Shown: positions 1 to 13,984, counted from the first letter of the stretch. The stretch is 64,000 nt of DNA from Anarhynchus alexandrinus (GCA_008711295.1 VUYV01000121.1:472249-536248); one strand, 5' to 3'. The notes: generated by a model from the letters alone, not told the origin. Program-made: numbers and translations.

Positions 1-3000
1 AAAAAAAAAAAAAAAAAAAAGAAATCTCTCCCTGGGGAGTTATATTAAGGCGGACCGCGGCAATACAAAATATTCAACTGTATTCATTAGCTGCATCTGA
101 CTGTTAGGAATTTTACCTACTGGTAGCCAATTGCTGAGAATGACAATTATTTTCTGAATGATAAGCTATTATTCGCCCGGTATGACAAAAGTGCTCCATT
201 TCACTTCAGTAACTAACAATGGCAAAGCCATTTTTACGTCTGGCATAAGCCACTTGAATGGGATTAGCGCAGGACTGCAACATGCCTGGGCAGCTTGCTT
301 TAATTTAAGCCAGTATGTAAATCTTATAATAACAGGGAATTGTTTGTTTCATAAGGCACAGCTTATTTTAAGAGTGATTACTTTAACACAGCTACAGAGA
401 TTGTCTTCTTTCTCCAGTCAAAAGTGTTAATGTTACCACTCGAGCAAAATTGTTTGCCATGCAGATGTTCTCTCCTTATGGAGAAAGGAATAGATCTTTC
501 AAAAGCATACTGTAGTCCATAATTGTATACAGCAAGTTAGGGAAACTGGGGCATTTTCAAATAGGGCAACGATGATGGAGCCGCCCTCTAAATCGTATCT
601 TAGTAGGGATGTGTAAGTTATACGCTAAAATAACAGGAGCCGTTTCCAAAGAAAACAACTTTTTAGGTTATGCTTCTGACTTCCGTCATCTTATTGTGAA
701 TCTCATAATATCTGCTCTTTTATTTTAAGAATAAAAGTGTTAGAGTCATGCTATGGGGAAATCTCAGCTTCATTTAAAGTTATGTTTCCAGCTATGAAAA
801 ACACAGCTTAAAGTTCAAAGAACCCACGGAGTTGAAAAGGGTCAACTTTACTTTTTTGTAGAATCCCATAACGTAACGATCCAAGTGTCATAGTTCACAC
901 GCTGAAAATGCAATAAAGCACATGTGATGCTTGAGGAAGTGAAGAATTAGCTATGAAGAAAGAAAAATCTGCACTAATAGGCAACTGAATTCACACCACT
1001 AATTACTGCAGAATATAACATACAATTTCCAATAACCAAACAGAAATGCGTACGATTCCTTTATATGAATTAAATGTCTTCCTGAATCAGCAGACGGATT
1101 CAGTGCTGTCACTACTGTCCACCACTTTATGAAGCAGCAATGCAGCTACAGCCTTCAATGGGGAGCTCAGAAAACACTGTGCCAGACATGTCTGCAGAAG
1201 TGACACTATTTTGAGGACGGGAAATGGAAGAGAAAAAGCTGCTCTTCTCCACCTTGCCCCAGCATGAACTTAGGTAAACGGGCACGGGGGAAGAAGCAGC
1301 GGCATTGTACCACCTCCACAGAGGCACCTTTTGTCTTTCCAGGTTCAGAACATGCTCTTTGAACGCTTACCCAGCGCTCCGAGATCCCATCCTATTAAAA
1401 ATTTCCACACCGTAAATGCACGGCCAGGAACTTCGTCTTTTTGCAATAGCCCTTGCTGATAAGGGGGAAGCCTGAAGCAGTGAGGAGTCTCGTTAGTCAA
1501 CTTCCTCAGCCTGTATTTGGTCCCCAGTCATTCAAATCAAGGAGAGGGTCTAAATCTAGGGCAGCTCTATGAACTGCCTATGCAAATTAGCTGCTCTGCC
1601 TGTAAACTAGGAACATGATTTCTATGTCCCGCTACTCCGCTGTTAGTACCATGGGAATACTCTGGGTCAAGACAGGAATTCAGAGGGAAACAGCTCTTTG
1701 TTTCACGACGACCTGTGCCTGTGTGATAGCAAATAGGTGCCTGTGCACACACAGCAACTGTGCCAGGCTGAAAAAAAAAACCCCAAACTTCACAGGAGAC
1801 AGCACTTTGCACAATAACCAGGTCTCCTAGACATAAAATGCTTTGATTAAATTGGGGCAGCAGGCAAAGGCAGTATCAATGTTTCCTCATATGGAAAGAT
1901 ATCAGTGAAGATTCTGACTTCAGTACTATTTTTCAGCGCAGCTGCGCTTTAAATTTAATGAGATCCTCATTTATATTCTGGAAAAAGGGAGAGAACAGTG
2001 AACTGTATATGTACTGGAAATCAGCAACAAATAACATCGAGGCAACCGAATAAAACCACATACTGGTGACTTTTATCCTTCTATTGTGCTCACTGGCCTT
2101 ATTAAAAACCTAGTTGGAGCTGCTTTCACGGCAGCTCTATCCTGCAGCCCTAACGTGCCGTATCGATAATCTCGTTGTTCAGCACCAGCTGCAGGGATCC
2201 ACTTACCGAATTATGGCTACAGGGACAGACACCCCCAGGGGCTGCTACGCCAGGGAGAGCCTCAGCACAACCGAAGCCCGTGTCTGATACCATATAGGGA
2301 AACACAGCACAGAAGAAGCTGTTTTTTCCTTCTCCATCACCGCTACAGCTATAGGGGATTGCAGACTTTTTCAAAGAACAAAGCAATATGAACAACAGCA
2401 GAAAGGGTGGAGCAGGGAGGCGGCTAAAGGCAGCACAAGCAATAAACTCCAATCCCATATGTTTGCCACCTCACAAGTTTTTAAATATATACCTTTTTTT
2501 TGTCCTACGATTTTAACAGTAGACGTGGCAAGTAGGCAAGCCAAGCAATCACACAGTAATCTTTCTGCCCCACTGCTGACCTCGAGGAAAGATCACGACA
2601 AGCTTTTTTATTTTCTTTCTTTTTAATTTTGCTTCTGTAATTTACATTCCTATATATCTAGCAGAGGTTCCTCCACTCCTAGTTCATTTTTGGATCATTA
2701 CCTGAAGCTGCAGATGCAATTCAAACAACAGAAATGAAAACAAGTATTGAAAAGGGTTATAAGAGAAGAGGAGTTTTTTAATTTAAAAAAATAAACAAAC
2801 CCCAGAAATATTGCAGTTCCTGGGCTTGCTGCAGAAAACATTTCCAGCCCCCTGACAGGACATACTTCATATAATATTCACAAAACAAGCCAACTGGAGT
2901 CAGTAGGTACACCTCCCTTTTTTTTGGAATATATGCTTGCGTATCTCACATCTGCAGGTAGCTCATTAACATTAATGACAATTACGTACCTGAAGAGGGA

Positions 3001-4372
3001 AGTGAAAGCATCAGTTAAGAAAGCTTCTGGCTCAGATACACTGGCTACTCTCCCTGCTGCCCCGAAGAAAGCATGAAAGGAAATTGCTAAACATCTTTTG
3101 CTTCATTTCTTTAAGTTATAGTTGGCTGTAAATTGCATTTAATAAACCCATTATTCAAAGCCTTCTGAGAACATTCAAGCAGCAATAACGTTTACTATCC
3201 CAATGCACTGTGAGCTCTTAGAAGCCATGTATCTTACTGAAAGTCACTGGGCCAAGTTCCACCGCCACGATTCTCATGAGCTTCCTTTTGTTCTGGCAAT
3301 TAGGCCATCTGCCAGGAGCTGAAGTGATTAGCAATAAAAAGAAGCGCAATAGCTCTGCTTTCCAGTGTCTTCAGGCAGTCCTGGTTCCCTTAGCCACTGG
3401 GGGCACCAAGAGAACCGGGTGAACAAAGAACAGTAACAGAGGACAATGTAAAAAAGGGGGAAATTTTAAAAGGAGCACTGTCTGGTCAATGAGAAAACAG
3501 AAAAAACAAACCCAACTTGTTCTCAATGTTGAGCAGCACCAGGGATTTTGTCACATCCCTTTTACTGATGTCACACACCACGGTCCTCAGTAGTGCCTCC
3601 CAAACTTCTGGTCTTCTCTCACTTGCTCAGTCAGACATTTGATCAAAACTATTTCCTATTATCTATACACGCATGCGTAGGCACACATGGATCACATTCT
3701 TGATTAAGGCATTAGAGCACTGCTGTGATTCAAATAATAACACTAATAATGGATTAACCAGCAGTGGACATTAGTGCAGCTGATGATCTTTAGCCTCCTG
3801 CCTTGAGCCTGCAGGAAATCAGAAGTCCTCGCCCATAATTGAAACTGGGATGTACAGAGAATGGAAATTTGGTTTGGCAAAGGAGTTTGGATTTTAGAGC
3901 TCTGTTGTTTAAAGCAGCATGAAACTCACAAATTTTGAAATCTTCAGAGAGAAAGTAAACAAATCTGATACATTAAGACCAGTTTGATGGAACAGCATTT
4001 TCCAATGGGAAAATAATTTCATTAACCTTTCTTCCACTTAGCTGCAATATCAAAGAACATGAGAGTATCGATGCTGCCAAATAATAATAATAATCTCTTT
4101 AAATGCCCTGGACAGTGTTGCTGAAAGCCAGTGGGCACTAAAGTGAACCACTGGTAATGTACAGCACAAAACAATCCCCATATCGCTCAGCAATTTCCTT
4201 TCATGATGTGAAAGTGGAAAGCTACCTTATTTTTAATATGAAAATTTTTAAAAGCCCCAAATGAATTCAAGTGTATAGTGAGGTAGGACACATGCCCATA
4301 TTCACCATGGATTGCCTTATTACAGAAGACAGAGAAATTGAAGAGTGATAAAATTTCAGTGACTATAAATAT
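1..4372. other. AT-rich unique sequence, no gene recognised
   Basis: The stretch begins with a run of 20 A and continues as AT-rich, CpG-poor sequence. The longest open frames are 102 codons (2458 to 2150, minus) and 90 codons (158 to 430, plus). Neither shows a recognisable domain, signal peptide or convincing splice context, so I do not call a gene. A short (AAT)n tract lies at 4079-4094. I see no transposon similarity that I can support. Confidence 0.6.
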
Positions 4373-4571
4373 AATCATTCACCAAAATCAGCTATAATTT
4401 AGCCACGGAAAAATGTTTATAGAACTGCCAGCTGATCCTTCAAGACAGTTAGGTGCACGTGCTCTCTTACNCAATCATTCACCAAAATTAGCTATAATTT
4501 AGCCATGGAAAAAATGTTTATAGAACTGCCAGCTGATCCTTCAAGACAGTTAGGTGCACGTGCTCTCTTAC
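4373..4571. repeat. Direct duplication flanking a single N (probable assembly artefact)
   Basis: Positions 4373-4470 (98 bp) and 4473-4571 (99 bp) are the same sequence, separated by N at 4471 and one C. By eye they differ at two C/T positions and by one A in a homopolymer. The copies directly abut a one-base gap, so the simplest explanation is that two contigs ended in the same overlap and were joined without merging it. The differences would then be haplotype or sequencing differences. A real tandem duplication is possible but less likely. Confidence 0.85.
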
Positions 4572-7500
4572 TCCCTCTTTGAAAAGAGGTTACAGAAAAT
4601 TACATTCCTGCCTAACCTCCAGACATTATAGTCTCTTATGCAATAAACAAACAGATGTTCTCATTTTTCATTTTTATCTTTTATCACTAAGGTCCTCACA
4701 CCTCCTAAAATCGTGAGACTCCTCTCCAGACATGGGGGGAATAGATACATTAGATGATAAACCCGGGAATGATCTTTTTTCTCTTGAAGTCACATGACAT
4801 GTCTACAACGTACTCAGTCACCTCTCTATCTTTCCAGTGCATCTAACGGAATGTTTCCTAACTCTGGCAGTAACGTAAAAATATTGGATTAAAGTAATCC
4901 AGTTCACAGAGCAAAATCAAAGACGAATGTGGGATAAATAAAACAGCAGTAGTAGTAGTAAACATGACCTTTATCGTATTAATCACAATAATTTTTTCTC
5001 TCTTCATCAGTTCGCAGATGATTCAATAAACACGTTAAAAGTGCAGAACTTAACTCTCAACAAACCTGGGCTCTGCGTGCACTTTTGCTTCTCATAGCTG
5101 AAAGCCACATGCACCAAGGTGGTGTGTCAGACACCAGGATTTCACTCAAGGGTGTTTGTTGTTAAACAGGCAATCAAAGCCAGTGGTTAGAGAAAAGAAA
5201 TTGCCAAACACCAGGCCATGCTCATTATGTCTGGCACCTTCCATGTGAAAGGATAAGGTAGCTTCTAACCACCAAAAGACATTGCAACCAAGTGCAGAAT
5301 GGATTGTACTTAAAAAAAACACTTTTCTGTTTTCTGGTATCTCTACTTCCCCCCCTCAAAGCGTCTGAGTAAAGTCAATTATAACACTCTATTTAACTCT
5401 TCTTGTAAAACACACATATGAACTGTTTAGGAATCAAACATAAAACAGTGTTATGACAAACAACCACTCTATTTTCCAAACAAAATGCCACAAAATTTCC
5501 AAGGACAAGGGGAATGCCAAACTAAAAAACAAACAAACAAAAAAATCACTGTCAGAGATGAAGTGCTACTGGTTTAAAAGTGCCAAAGAGAAAAAGAAAT
5601 ATTGCTGTGTATCATCAGTACAAAGTGCTCGACAAGCCTCGGTTGATGCTTCTTGAAGAAACTATTAAGAATTTGGAGAAAAAAAAAAAAAAGAAAAGTG
5701 TGCTGCTGCAGAATGGCAGGTGTCAAAGTCCCTGTCTTGGTGGTTTGATCCAGCGGTATCTGGATACCACGCTGTCCCCACTGCACACGTATTCCTCCAC
5801 AATCCTCATCCTCAGAGATATACCACTATTGCAGAGTTGCGTCTTTTCGGAAAAGGCTGAGGAAAAAGCCTGATTCGTACTTATTATTGAAGAAGGACAA
5901 AGATGTTTAGAAAGCATGAAAACTGATCTGAACCAGCCATCCAAACCCAAATGTATCTGAACACAGACTTCATCTAGAAGTTAGGACCAGAAAAACTTGT
6001 AGAGGAAAAAAGACCAGCACAAAAACCTCCTGCGAGCCAACCAACATGACTATTGTTGCTGAAGCAGATGTCAAGAAGCAGTTCAAGTTGAAAACCGACG
6101 CTTGGTGTGACCCTATGAATCTTCAAACGTGCCTGTGAACTTCATAGTTTCAACCTAACCTAAACCAGAGCTTTATTATCTCCACCTGCAACAACCTGAC
6201 TGATGTCAATGGTGCTATACAAAAGGAAGTTCAGACTGCAACCTTTTGTTTTTACTGCCGTCTTTATCCTAATCAATTATTTCTCCTAGGTTAAGTCTCT
6301 CAAGCGTTCTCCCACTCGCTTTTGCAGGCAAAGGTGGTGTGACACTTCAGATGAACATCTCTCTTTACCACAGCCTTTGAGCCCACTTCATCCCTGAAAC
6401 CGTTCAGGGCTCCTGTGGTGACTTTAGTACTTTGAGACCGAGATATTTTTTAACCCTGTTGCAGTGCTGATACTTTTCATCAGCATTACACTGTTCCCAT
6501 CTAACCTGCCAGCCCCACAGCTGCTTAATTCTTCTTTACTCTCCATCTTCACTCATAAGGAGTTTTGCCTGCAAATTGCTTGAATTAGAGGTTATTTCAC
6601 TCTCATCCCAACTCATGACTGCCACTGTGAATGCATTAGTTCAAGTGCAGATAACACTGTCTCCATTGTCCAAAAATCCTACTACTCTCCCATTTCATCT
6701 TTTCTCTCTTTTTCTTCCAATGCAACTCCTTTCCTAGATGCTACAGATCCTTTGCTAGCATTTCCTAAAGTAGGAATATAAGATGAAGGAAACATTTTCA
6801 ACTAAAAGCCACTGTAAATACACAAATTTTTACCGATCTCACCAAAACCGCTTATGGTCAAACCACTGGTTTCAATAGGCTTTTAGAGTCTACCTTTGGG
6901 CTCCTGAACATCCAAAGAGAAGCAGGTGGACAGGCTTGCTTCGCTCGTTTTACCTTATGTAATTCTTATTTGCACCGTGACAAATCTGATCAAAACCGGA
7001 GGTGAACTTTTAGAACTACGTGACAGTGAGAGCGCAATTAAAATGATGGTCAGAGGTAATTCCACCAGTCCTGGCACCCTTTGGTATGAAACCAGGGTCA
7101 CAGGTGTCCTTGTCTGCGTAGAGCTTATGCTATCACAGCCTTTGTCTTTATGGTCGAGAACATAGTGAGCCAAATTGGGGGGTCGGGGGAAAGGACAAAG
7201 AAAGACACTCTTCTGAGCACTCTCCTCTCCAGCAATCCTTTCTGTTTCACTGGGTCTTAAGGCCATTTTCCCTGTGGGTAGAGTGGAAAAGCCACAATGA
7301 CTGAAGGAGAACAAAAACCAGAATGCAATTTCTTGTGGTCAGGAGAGTAGGAGCCTTTCAATTGCTACTGACAGCATGAATATACATTAGTCATTTATAC
7401 ATTCATAGACTTCAGCCACACAGTAGTTGAATGTCCCACACTCATTCAAAATATATCCTTCAGGCACAGAAATATCTCCTTTTTCATTTTTTTTTTTCAT

Positions 7501-8362
7501 TTTTACATTGTGTATGTGCTTATATCGTAAACAAATGCAAATGGTAAGATGACATATTAATTATCATACGGAAAGCCCATAGCAAATTCCGTTTCTGACG
7601 TGAGCTATTTTACTGCGAGAACAGCCCTCTCTTCTATGATGCTGCTGTTAAAAATAAAGAATGAATCATAAAAAAAGGCAAGCTAAACAAATCTTGCAGA
7701 AATTACTTTCCCAGGCTCAGGTATGCACCCACAAACTACAGTGCAATGCAGAGAAACCTCAGCCAGCTTTCGGTGAGCATCCCACCCGTGACTTCTCAGC
7801 TCAGTAAATCAACTTCAAGGGTGCTCCACAGTGCCACGATAGATTTCTCCTGACCTCCAAGCAGTACATTTACAGCCAGTTTGAATACTCTTCGTATCCC
7901 ATACTGCAGTCGTGAAAGTTGATATAATCCTTGAAAGCTTACCAAAAGCATTAAGAGACAGACGGTTATATTAGATAAGAAAAATAGATACAATAAATCC
8001 ATTAAAAACATTCTCTCATTTGGAACCCGATGACTGTAGCAATTGGCTGTGGAATACACACTGAATACAAAACATCCTCTGCTCTTGGCTTTTGGTTTAT
8101 CCAAAGGGGAAAAATAGGAAAGGAAAAAAAACAATGGTATCTGATGTTTATTCAGGTATTCACAGGGGAAGACTTGGGTGTTGGTGATCTCAGACCAGTT
8201 GTAGTAGAACAGTGACTCTACAACAACATCTGCTACCGATTTTGACATTATTTGAGATATTGCTTACACGTCTGGGCATCTGAGCTAAACAGACCACTGA
8301 AAAGTACAGCTGAAGGTTCCTTCCACTGAAGGCAGTATTCACTCAGCTGGCACTTCATGATT
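4572..8362. other. Unique sequence with short simple repeats, no gene recognised
   Basis: The stretch holds (AGT)n at 4947-4960, an AAAC-type tract at 5526-5545 and a 14-base A run at 5679-5692. The longest open frame of the whole window lies here: 150 codons on the minus strand, 8248 to 7796. It is rich in Phe, Leu, Ser and Tyr, as translated AT-rich noncoding DNA tends to be, and shows no domain I recognise. I treat it as chance. Confidence 0.55.
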
Positions 8363-8470
8363 CACTAAAACACCTAAAGTTTTCAGAAAATGCTACCTAA
8401 CCTTCCCCGGNGCACTGAAACACCTAAACTCAAGAAAAGATTTCAGAAAATGCTACCTAACCTTCCCCGG
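8363..8470. repeat. Second direct duplication flanking a single N (probable assembly artefact)
   Basis: Positions 8363-8410 and 8413-8470 are copies of one segment on either side of N at 8411. Both begin with a CACT(A/G)AAACACCTAAA-type block and end with the same roughly 30 bases finishing in CCTTCCCCGG. The second copy is about 10 bases longer because of an A-rich insertion in the middle. As at 4471, duplication exactly across a one-base gap points to unmerged overlapping contig ends. The indel may be a haplotype difference or an error near a read end. Confidence 0.8.
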
Positions 8471-11400
8471 CCACCTAAGGCACCTCGCTTTAAACAGACC
8501 TTCCCTAGACGGTGAAAGTTGTGTTCCCTTTCATCTCTGTCTTGGCTAGGCTGACTATCAAGCATAGCCACATTAGGATATTTTGAATTCATATATGAAG
8601 CATCCCAGCGCTCTCTGGAGTCCTGTTTTTTAAGCATGCTCAATGTCCCAACGTTGCACCAAACTACTTAAAAGAAAAAAATATATAAGAGGATTTTTAG
8701 AAGAAATGGCAACAGTAGTTGGCAATTCCTCACCTTGGTGAGGACCAAGCCTGGACCTACTTACCCTCCATCCATATCACTGCAGAAAAACAAGTTGCAA
8801 AGACAGTTTTTAAGTGATTACATCTTAAGGAGCTCTCAGAGAGAAAGGCTCCCAACCTCCCAGTAGCTTTTTATCATTTCAGGTAGTTAGTAGTAGCCTC
8901 AAGTTTGTTGCCACAGCTATCTCAGCATATCCTACACCCTTAGGTTTTCTCCTCCTCCCCAATAGCTCTTGAGCATCTGAATTCAACATGACTACACTAA
9001 AGTCTTCTTTTATGCCTCGTTTTGTAAACATCTTGCTCCATGTGCCGGCCAGAGCTCAAAGTGGGCTACATGCTGCTACAACCTGTGCTACTGTGTAAGA
9101 GCTCTCATCACCCGCTCCCGGTATCCTGGTCCTTCAGGGATGACAGGTAAAGTTCACAGCATCTTAGAACAAGGTTTGGCGATGTCACCTGACTAGCAAC
9201 ACGCAAAATATTACATCAACCATTATTTCTGATCCTAGTACACTGCTGTTAAAATAACTCAGCGGAAGGGGCTAGCACAGTGCCTGTCCCCTATAGAAAC
9301 TCCTGTCTAAAGATAGTAAAACCAGAAAACTATGTTTTGGATAACATCAAGAGACCGAGGGCAGGGAAGCCTAAGCACAGAGCAATATCTGGTTCCTTGG
9401 CGTTTGTAGTGTTTTGCACCTCCGTGCAGGAGTGTAGCACATATATGATTTTTCTAATTGGTTTGCAGTCAAATCGTTCCACTGAGAATCAGCTCAGCGC
9501 ACTTGCAGGAGGCTGGGGAGCGAGATCGGGTAATAGAAATGCTACTCTGGCGCTCAAATTTTTGCACCTGCATTTTGAATACGTTCTTAGCTCCTGCTCG
9601 TTTTATAACTGCATAATGGTTGAATGATGCTCTACTTACAGCCATTCTCATTTATTTATGTTGGCTCCAAATTGCCCAAAAGTTGGATAAATAGAATAAA
9701 GTAGAGGGCTATTTTCTTTATGAATGGAATGAAAGAAGCAAGTGGAAGTGAAGTGGCCCTTGATTTTATTTTCTTACTTCTCCTTATAGTTCGTTTTGTG
9801 AAAGCCACAACTCAGAGTTATGAAATATCTTTGGGTCATTTCTCATTCAGGCTAAACTTGAGAACAGCTTTAAATACACCTTTTTTAAAAAAAAAAACCC
9901 AAAACCCAAAAAAAAACACCCCCAAAAAAACCCCACATTAAATTTAAGAAACATGTTTTTAATGCATCTTTACTACCATATTCTTCATTTCTGAAAGGAA
10001 TGATTAGGGACAGAGCAGAAGAGAGCTTGAGATGCAAAAAGGTAAAGTGATTCATTGAATGAGCAAGTCTGGGTAGTTCCAGTTCCTTAGCAAAACTGTC
10101 AAAGCCAGAGCATAAGAAAAAGTAAAACGGTAAAATGGTATAAAAACAACTTGTCTAAGGTCCCAGCCTTCTAACATTATCAAGAGAGGTTAAGGAAAAG
10201 AAAACTAAAGAAAGAGACAGACTTTGAAACCAGGAAAAGTTTTTATTCTTGCAGTTGAAAAGGAAGAGATTCCTGGAGGTCAGCTCCAGGAAGGAAACTC
10301 AATTCACTGTTCAGGCCCGTCACTTTCAAAGCTACGATGCAGCTCTTAAGAACCTGAAAGAGTCAGCTGCTTCTGCATAAATCGCAGTGCAGACAGTTTC
10401 TTTTAACACATTTATTTCTTTACCCATTTATTGGTTTGGTGGCAGGCTGCTTAATGGCATAAGGCTTCGAGTAAACAAGTAAATAAATAAATATACGCCA
10501 AACAACAAAATCAAGGGAGAGAGATTTAAACATGATGCAAGGAGGAAAAGGTAGATGATAAATGCTGGTGGCAAAAGGTGACTTCATTGAAATATTCAGT
10601 GAAATGAAAATAAGGCATTCAGTTCTGAGGAACAAAATGAAAAATGACTGGCAGGCAAACAGCTCACTTTTGTAACGGTAACTCATTTGTGAGCATTTCA
10701 GCGACTCCTTTCCCTTTGCTTCTCCCAGTTATCCTTCTTCCCCAATAGTTACACAGCTAATAATAATCTTAAGAAACAGACAAACCTGCCAAATGGACAA
10801 CGCCACGCTAGAGGAGTGCAATACCCAGCACAGAAATGAAAAGGTGGCGCAGATTTCATTCTCCCCTCTCCCCGCTTTGTGAGAGACTGGAAGGTTTTTA
10901 AACTCGGTTTCCTCGCCTGCCAGTGCCAAAAGCCTATCCACCTCTGCTGCTCCCAGCTACGGGTACAGCTGCTGCTCTCAGAAGTTGTTTTATGCCATAT
11001 ACTTAAGCTAATTTTTGAAACCTGTAACAATTAACTCAGGTCAAACGGACTGATGGCGAAATATCTTGGTACGACCCCAGTTAAGAGGAAGACTGCGTCT
11101 TTCCACGCACTTTATTTTCATCTAATTGTAAGCAAACTGGTTTGATTAGTCAAGCCAGCCAAACATGCTTGCAAGCAAACACCGTCACTGTGGTCCCACG
11201 GAGCGAGACTTCCCTAGTGGGAAACTACAGGCTGAGATCGCATGTGCTGGACCAAGAGGGTGTGAAAAGCAAGAGGCTGCACGTGAAGGTGGAGCCAACC
11301 GGTGTTTCAGGCTCGCATACAACGCAGCAGTTTGCTAGAGAAATCGGAAAAAATAAATTCCTGGTATTTTGTGGACCTGATACCTTCCATTTTTGTGCAG

Positions 11401-13962
11401 CCATTGACAGCAGCTAATGCCCACACTTGAATAATGCCATAGTAGGGGCACACAGCTGTGCTGCTGCTCCAGGAAAGAAAAAAAAGGGGGGAGGGAGGAT
11501 TCAAAATCTCCAAAGACTTGAGTGAGAACAGCAGCACTGCAAACAGCACATATGCTACGGACAGGGTGGGTATCAGTAACACACCACAACTATAAAACTG
11601 GCTGAGGGGTGCAGCTAAGTGAAGCTCTAATGTATCCCTTCTGCTGGGTCTATCAGTGGGGTTAAAAGCACCCCTGCCTTTTTATGGGTTAGATTTTTTT
11701 GTGGGGGTATATTTGTGGTTAGGACCTGTGATAAGGCAACACTGTCCTTGATCAATATTTGACAGACGCAGCAGGGATGACCCTTTCTAACTGGATTATA
11801 CATTCTTATAATATCATCTGGATTTTTTTTCTTTAATTTACTATTGTTCTAGCTGGGAATTCCAGTTCCCACAGTGACTTTACATCAGGTCTTTCAGGTG
11901 AACAAGTCATTTGGTGTGATTCCACTGACTCGAACTGCAGCTGCCAAATGCTTGGCACGTCTGCAAGGACCAAACGATTCCAAACCTGCAGGCATACAAA
12001 TGCCTTATATGTCTTTACAGGCCTCAGTTTTCCTGTCCTTACAACTCTTCAGTTTTTAAGATCTCAGTCTTTCTTCTTCCTCCCTTCTCCCTCTTTTGCT
12101 ACAAGTTCATGACTTCTTTTCTTGCCATCTGCATATCTGGCAATATTCAGTGGCTAACCAAATTGTAGTTTTAGGCTTCGGGTGGGATAATGTCACTGAA
12201 CTCAGCTGGAATTTTGCTTTTGGCGACTGTATAGCCAGGAGCCTGAAGCTTTAACATCATCATTTACCCCACAGCAAAGGAAAGCCTATTTTTAGCTTTA
12301 TAGGAACTCAATTGACTTTAACAGAGTTCATCCCAAGGGTCAGGAATCACTTGCATAGATGCTGAAATTTCAAAATTAGATGCCTTAAAATTTTCCAGGT
12401 CTTCTGAATGCCTGCATTGTGTAAGTGCTGACATAGGCATGCAAATCGCAAGATGGGGTTTTGCAAGCTTGGTCATAAAACAGATCTACCCTAATGGTTA
12501 TTGAGAACAGAAAGATACTGGGTTTAGAGTTGTAAAAAGGTTCAAAGAGAAAGAATACTGAAATACAACAGCACACAGAATTAAAAAGGGGAAAAAAAAA
12601 AGATACAGGATGAATCATAGCTGCCTAGTCCCGGTTTGGGTTTGTCTGAAGAGAACATATGCTTTTTGGGACTGTCAGGTGCAGAACATAAAGCAGAAGC
12701 TCTGGACATGACTTCTGATTTAGAAAAAGCTCAAAGCTAACTGACTAAAAGCAAAGACACTGTACTTGCCACCAAATGAAGTGATGCTACCACTTGGAAA
12801 GAACATAGTCATTAGTTTTATGAGCTGACATTAATTAGCCATGTTATTACTATTGGTACCAGTTAGGCTCCGGGCAAATATGCCTTTCATGTTAGATACG
12901 ACATGTGTTTCAAAAAGAAAAGTTAATTTAATGCTCTCTCTAGTTAAATACTATTGATGTCATCATTAATGCTGAGTAATTTTGTAGTTTAAAACAAGAC
13001 AAAGCAAACAGTTTCTGGTTTGAGAAGTAACTGTTGTGGGCCCAGTTTGCTAACCGACAACTAAGGATGGTTCAGCCTGTAAGGAGTAGGCATTGCCCAA
13101 GCATATCATCCCCTTCCCTCACCTATGTTTGCTCTCTGTCAATAACAAAGCAGGGCAAATAAGGACAAGGTATTTACAGCCTGAGTGAAGAGAAGGCACC
13201 GACACCCGGAACCTGATATGAATCTTTCATCCTGTTGTCCTGATCAGCTGTAACAGCCGCCTCAGTCTGTGTCTGCAGCATCTCTGTGGTTTACATCGGT
13301 ATGGCCGGGTCCTGGGCTCAAGGTATAACCGTGACCACACAACTTGCACGCCCCCAGTGCAAGATGCCTACCTGGAGAAGATGCAACAGGAGGTTTAGCC
13401 TCCTTTCCTGTAAAAAGAAAAATGTTCTGCGTGGATTCTTTCGGGGTGGTGGTGGGGAATAATAATTAAAAAAAAAAAATCACTGAGTTTCAAAAGAGCT
13501 CTGTTGTATTTAACAGAACCTTTGTAACTCTGGTTAATGAATATTTTACATGAGGCCAGAAGTCATCCAAACTGGGACTTCAGACAAAAATCTAGGATGT
13601 TGGGAAAAGCAGACACAAGAAAAAATGCAAATTCTGCAACTTTGTCATTAGCTGCAGACTCGGAGCCTTCATCTCATTATCTTTAAGTGCCTAGCTGTTT
13701 GCTCTGCCGAGAGAATACGCAATAAAAACAGAAGCACAGATGTTTTGCTATACCAGCCTAGGAGAAACATCCCTTGAGCTATATTTCTGGGCGCCATATT
13801 TAAAGGGAAAAAAAAGACAAAGAATAGAGGAGATGGTAATTCAAGAAATTAGAGTTTACCAAGAGGCACAAACCCAGAGGTCTGTGTACAAAGATGGGTA
13901 GGAGCTCTACCCATGATCAGTCAAGAGAAAAGATGTCTGAAAAGAAACACAATAGCAAGAAT
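8471..13962. other. Unique AT-rich sequence, no gene recognised
   Basis: The stretch contains the A/C-rich tract at 9887-9937, (AAAT)n at 10479-10493 and a purine tract at 11471-11499. The longest open frame is 115 codons (9280 to 9627, plus) and has no recognisable domain. Around 11190-11330 and 13190-13370 the sequence is a little richer in GC and CpG than its surroundings, but not enough to call an island. Confidence 0.55.
9887..9937. repeat. A/C-rich low-complexity tract
   Basis: A run of about 11 A is followed by alternating A-runs and C-runs (AAACCC-like) to about 9937. This is simple low-complexity DNA. The 73-codon open frame that ends in it (9720 to 9941) owes its Lys- and Pro-rich tail to this tract and is not credible. 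Confidence 0.8.
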
Positions 13963-13984
13963 GGGGGGGGGGGGGGGGNNNGGG
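13963..13984. repeat. Poly-G tract interrupted by an NNN gap
   Basis: Sixteen G are followed by NNN (13979-13981) and three more G. The true length is unknown, because the assembly stops inside the homopolymer. A G-run of this length can form a G-quadruplex and is hard to sequence through. The flanking sequences do not duplicate each other, unlike the two single-N joins. Confidence 0.9.

Noticed and set aside
7796..8248. 150-codon minus-strand open frame, the longest in the window
   Set aside because: It has no recognisable domain, a residue mix typical of translated AT-rich DNA, and a length still compatible with chance in 64 kb.
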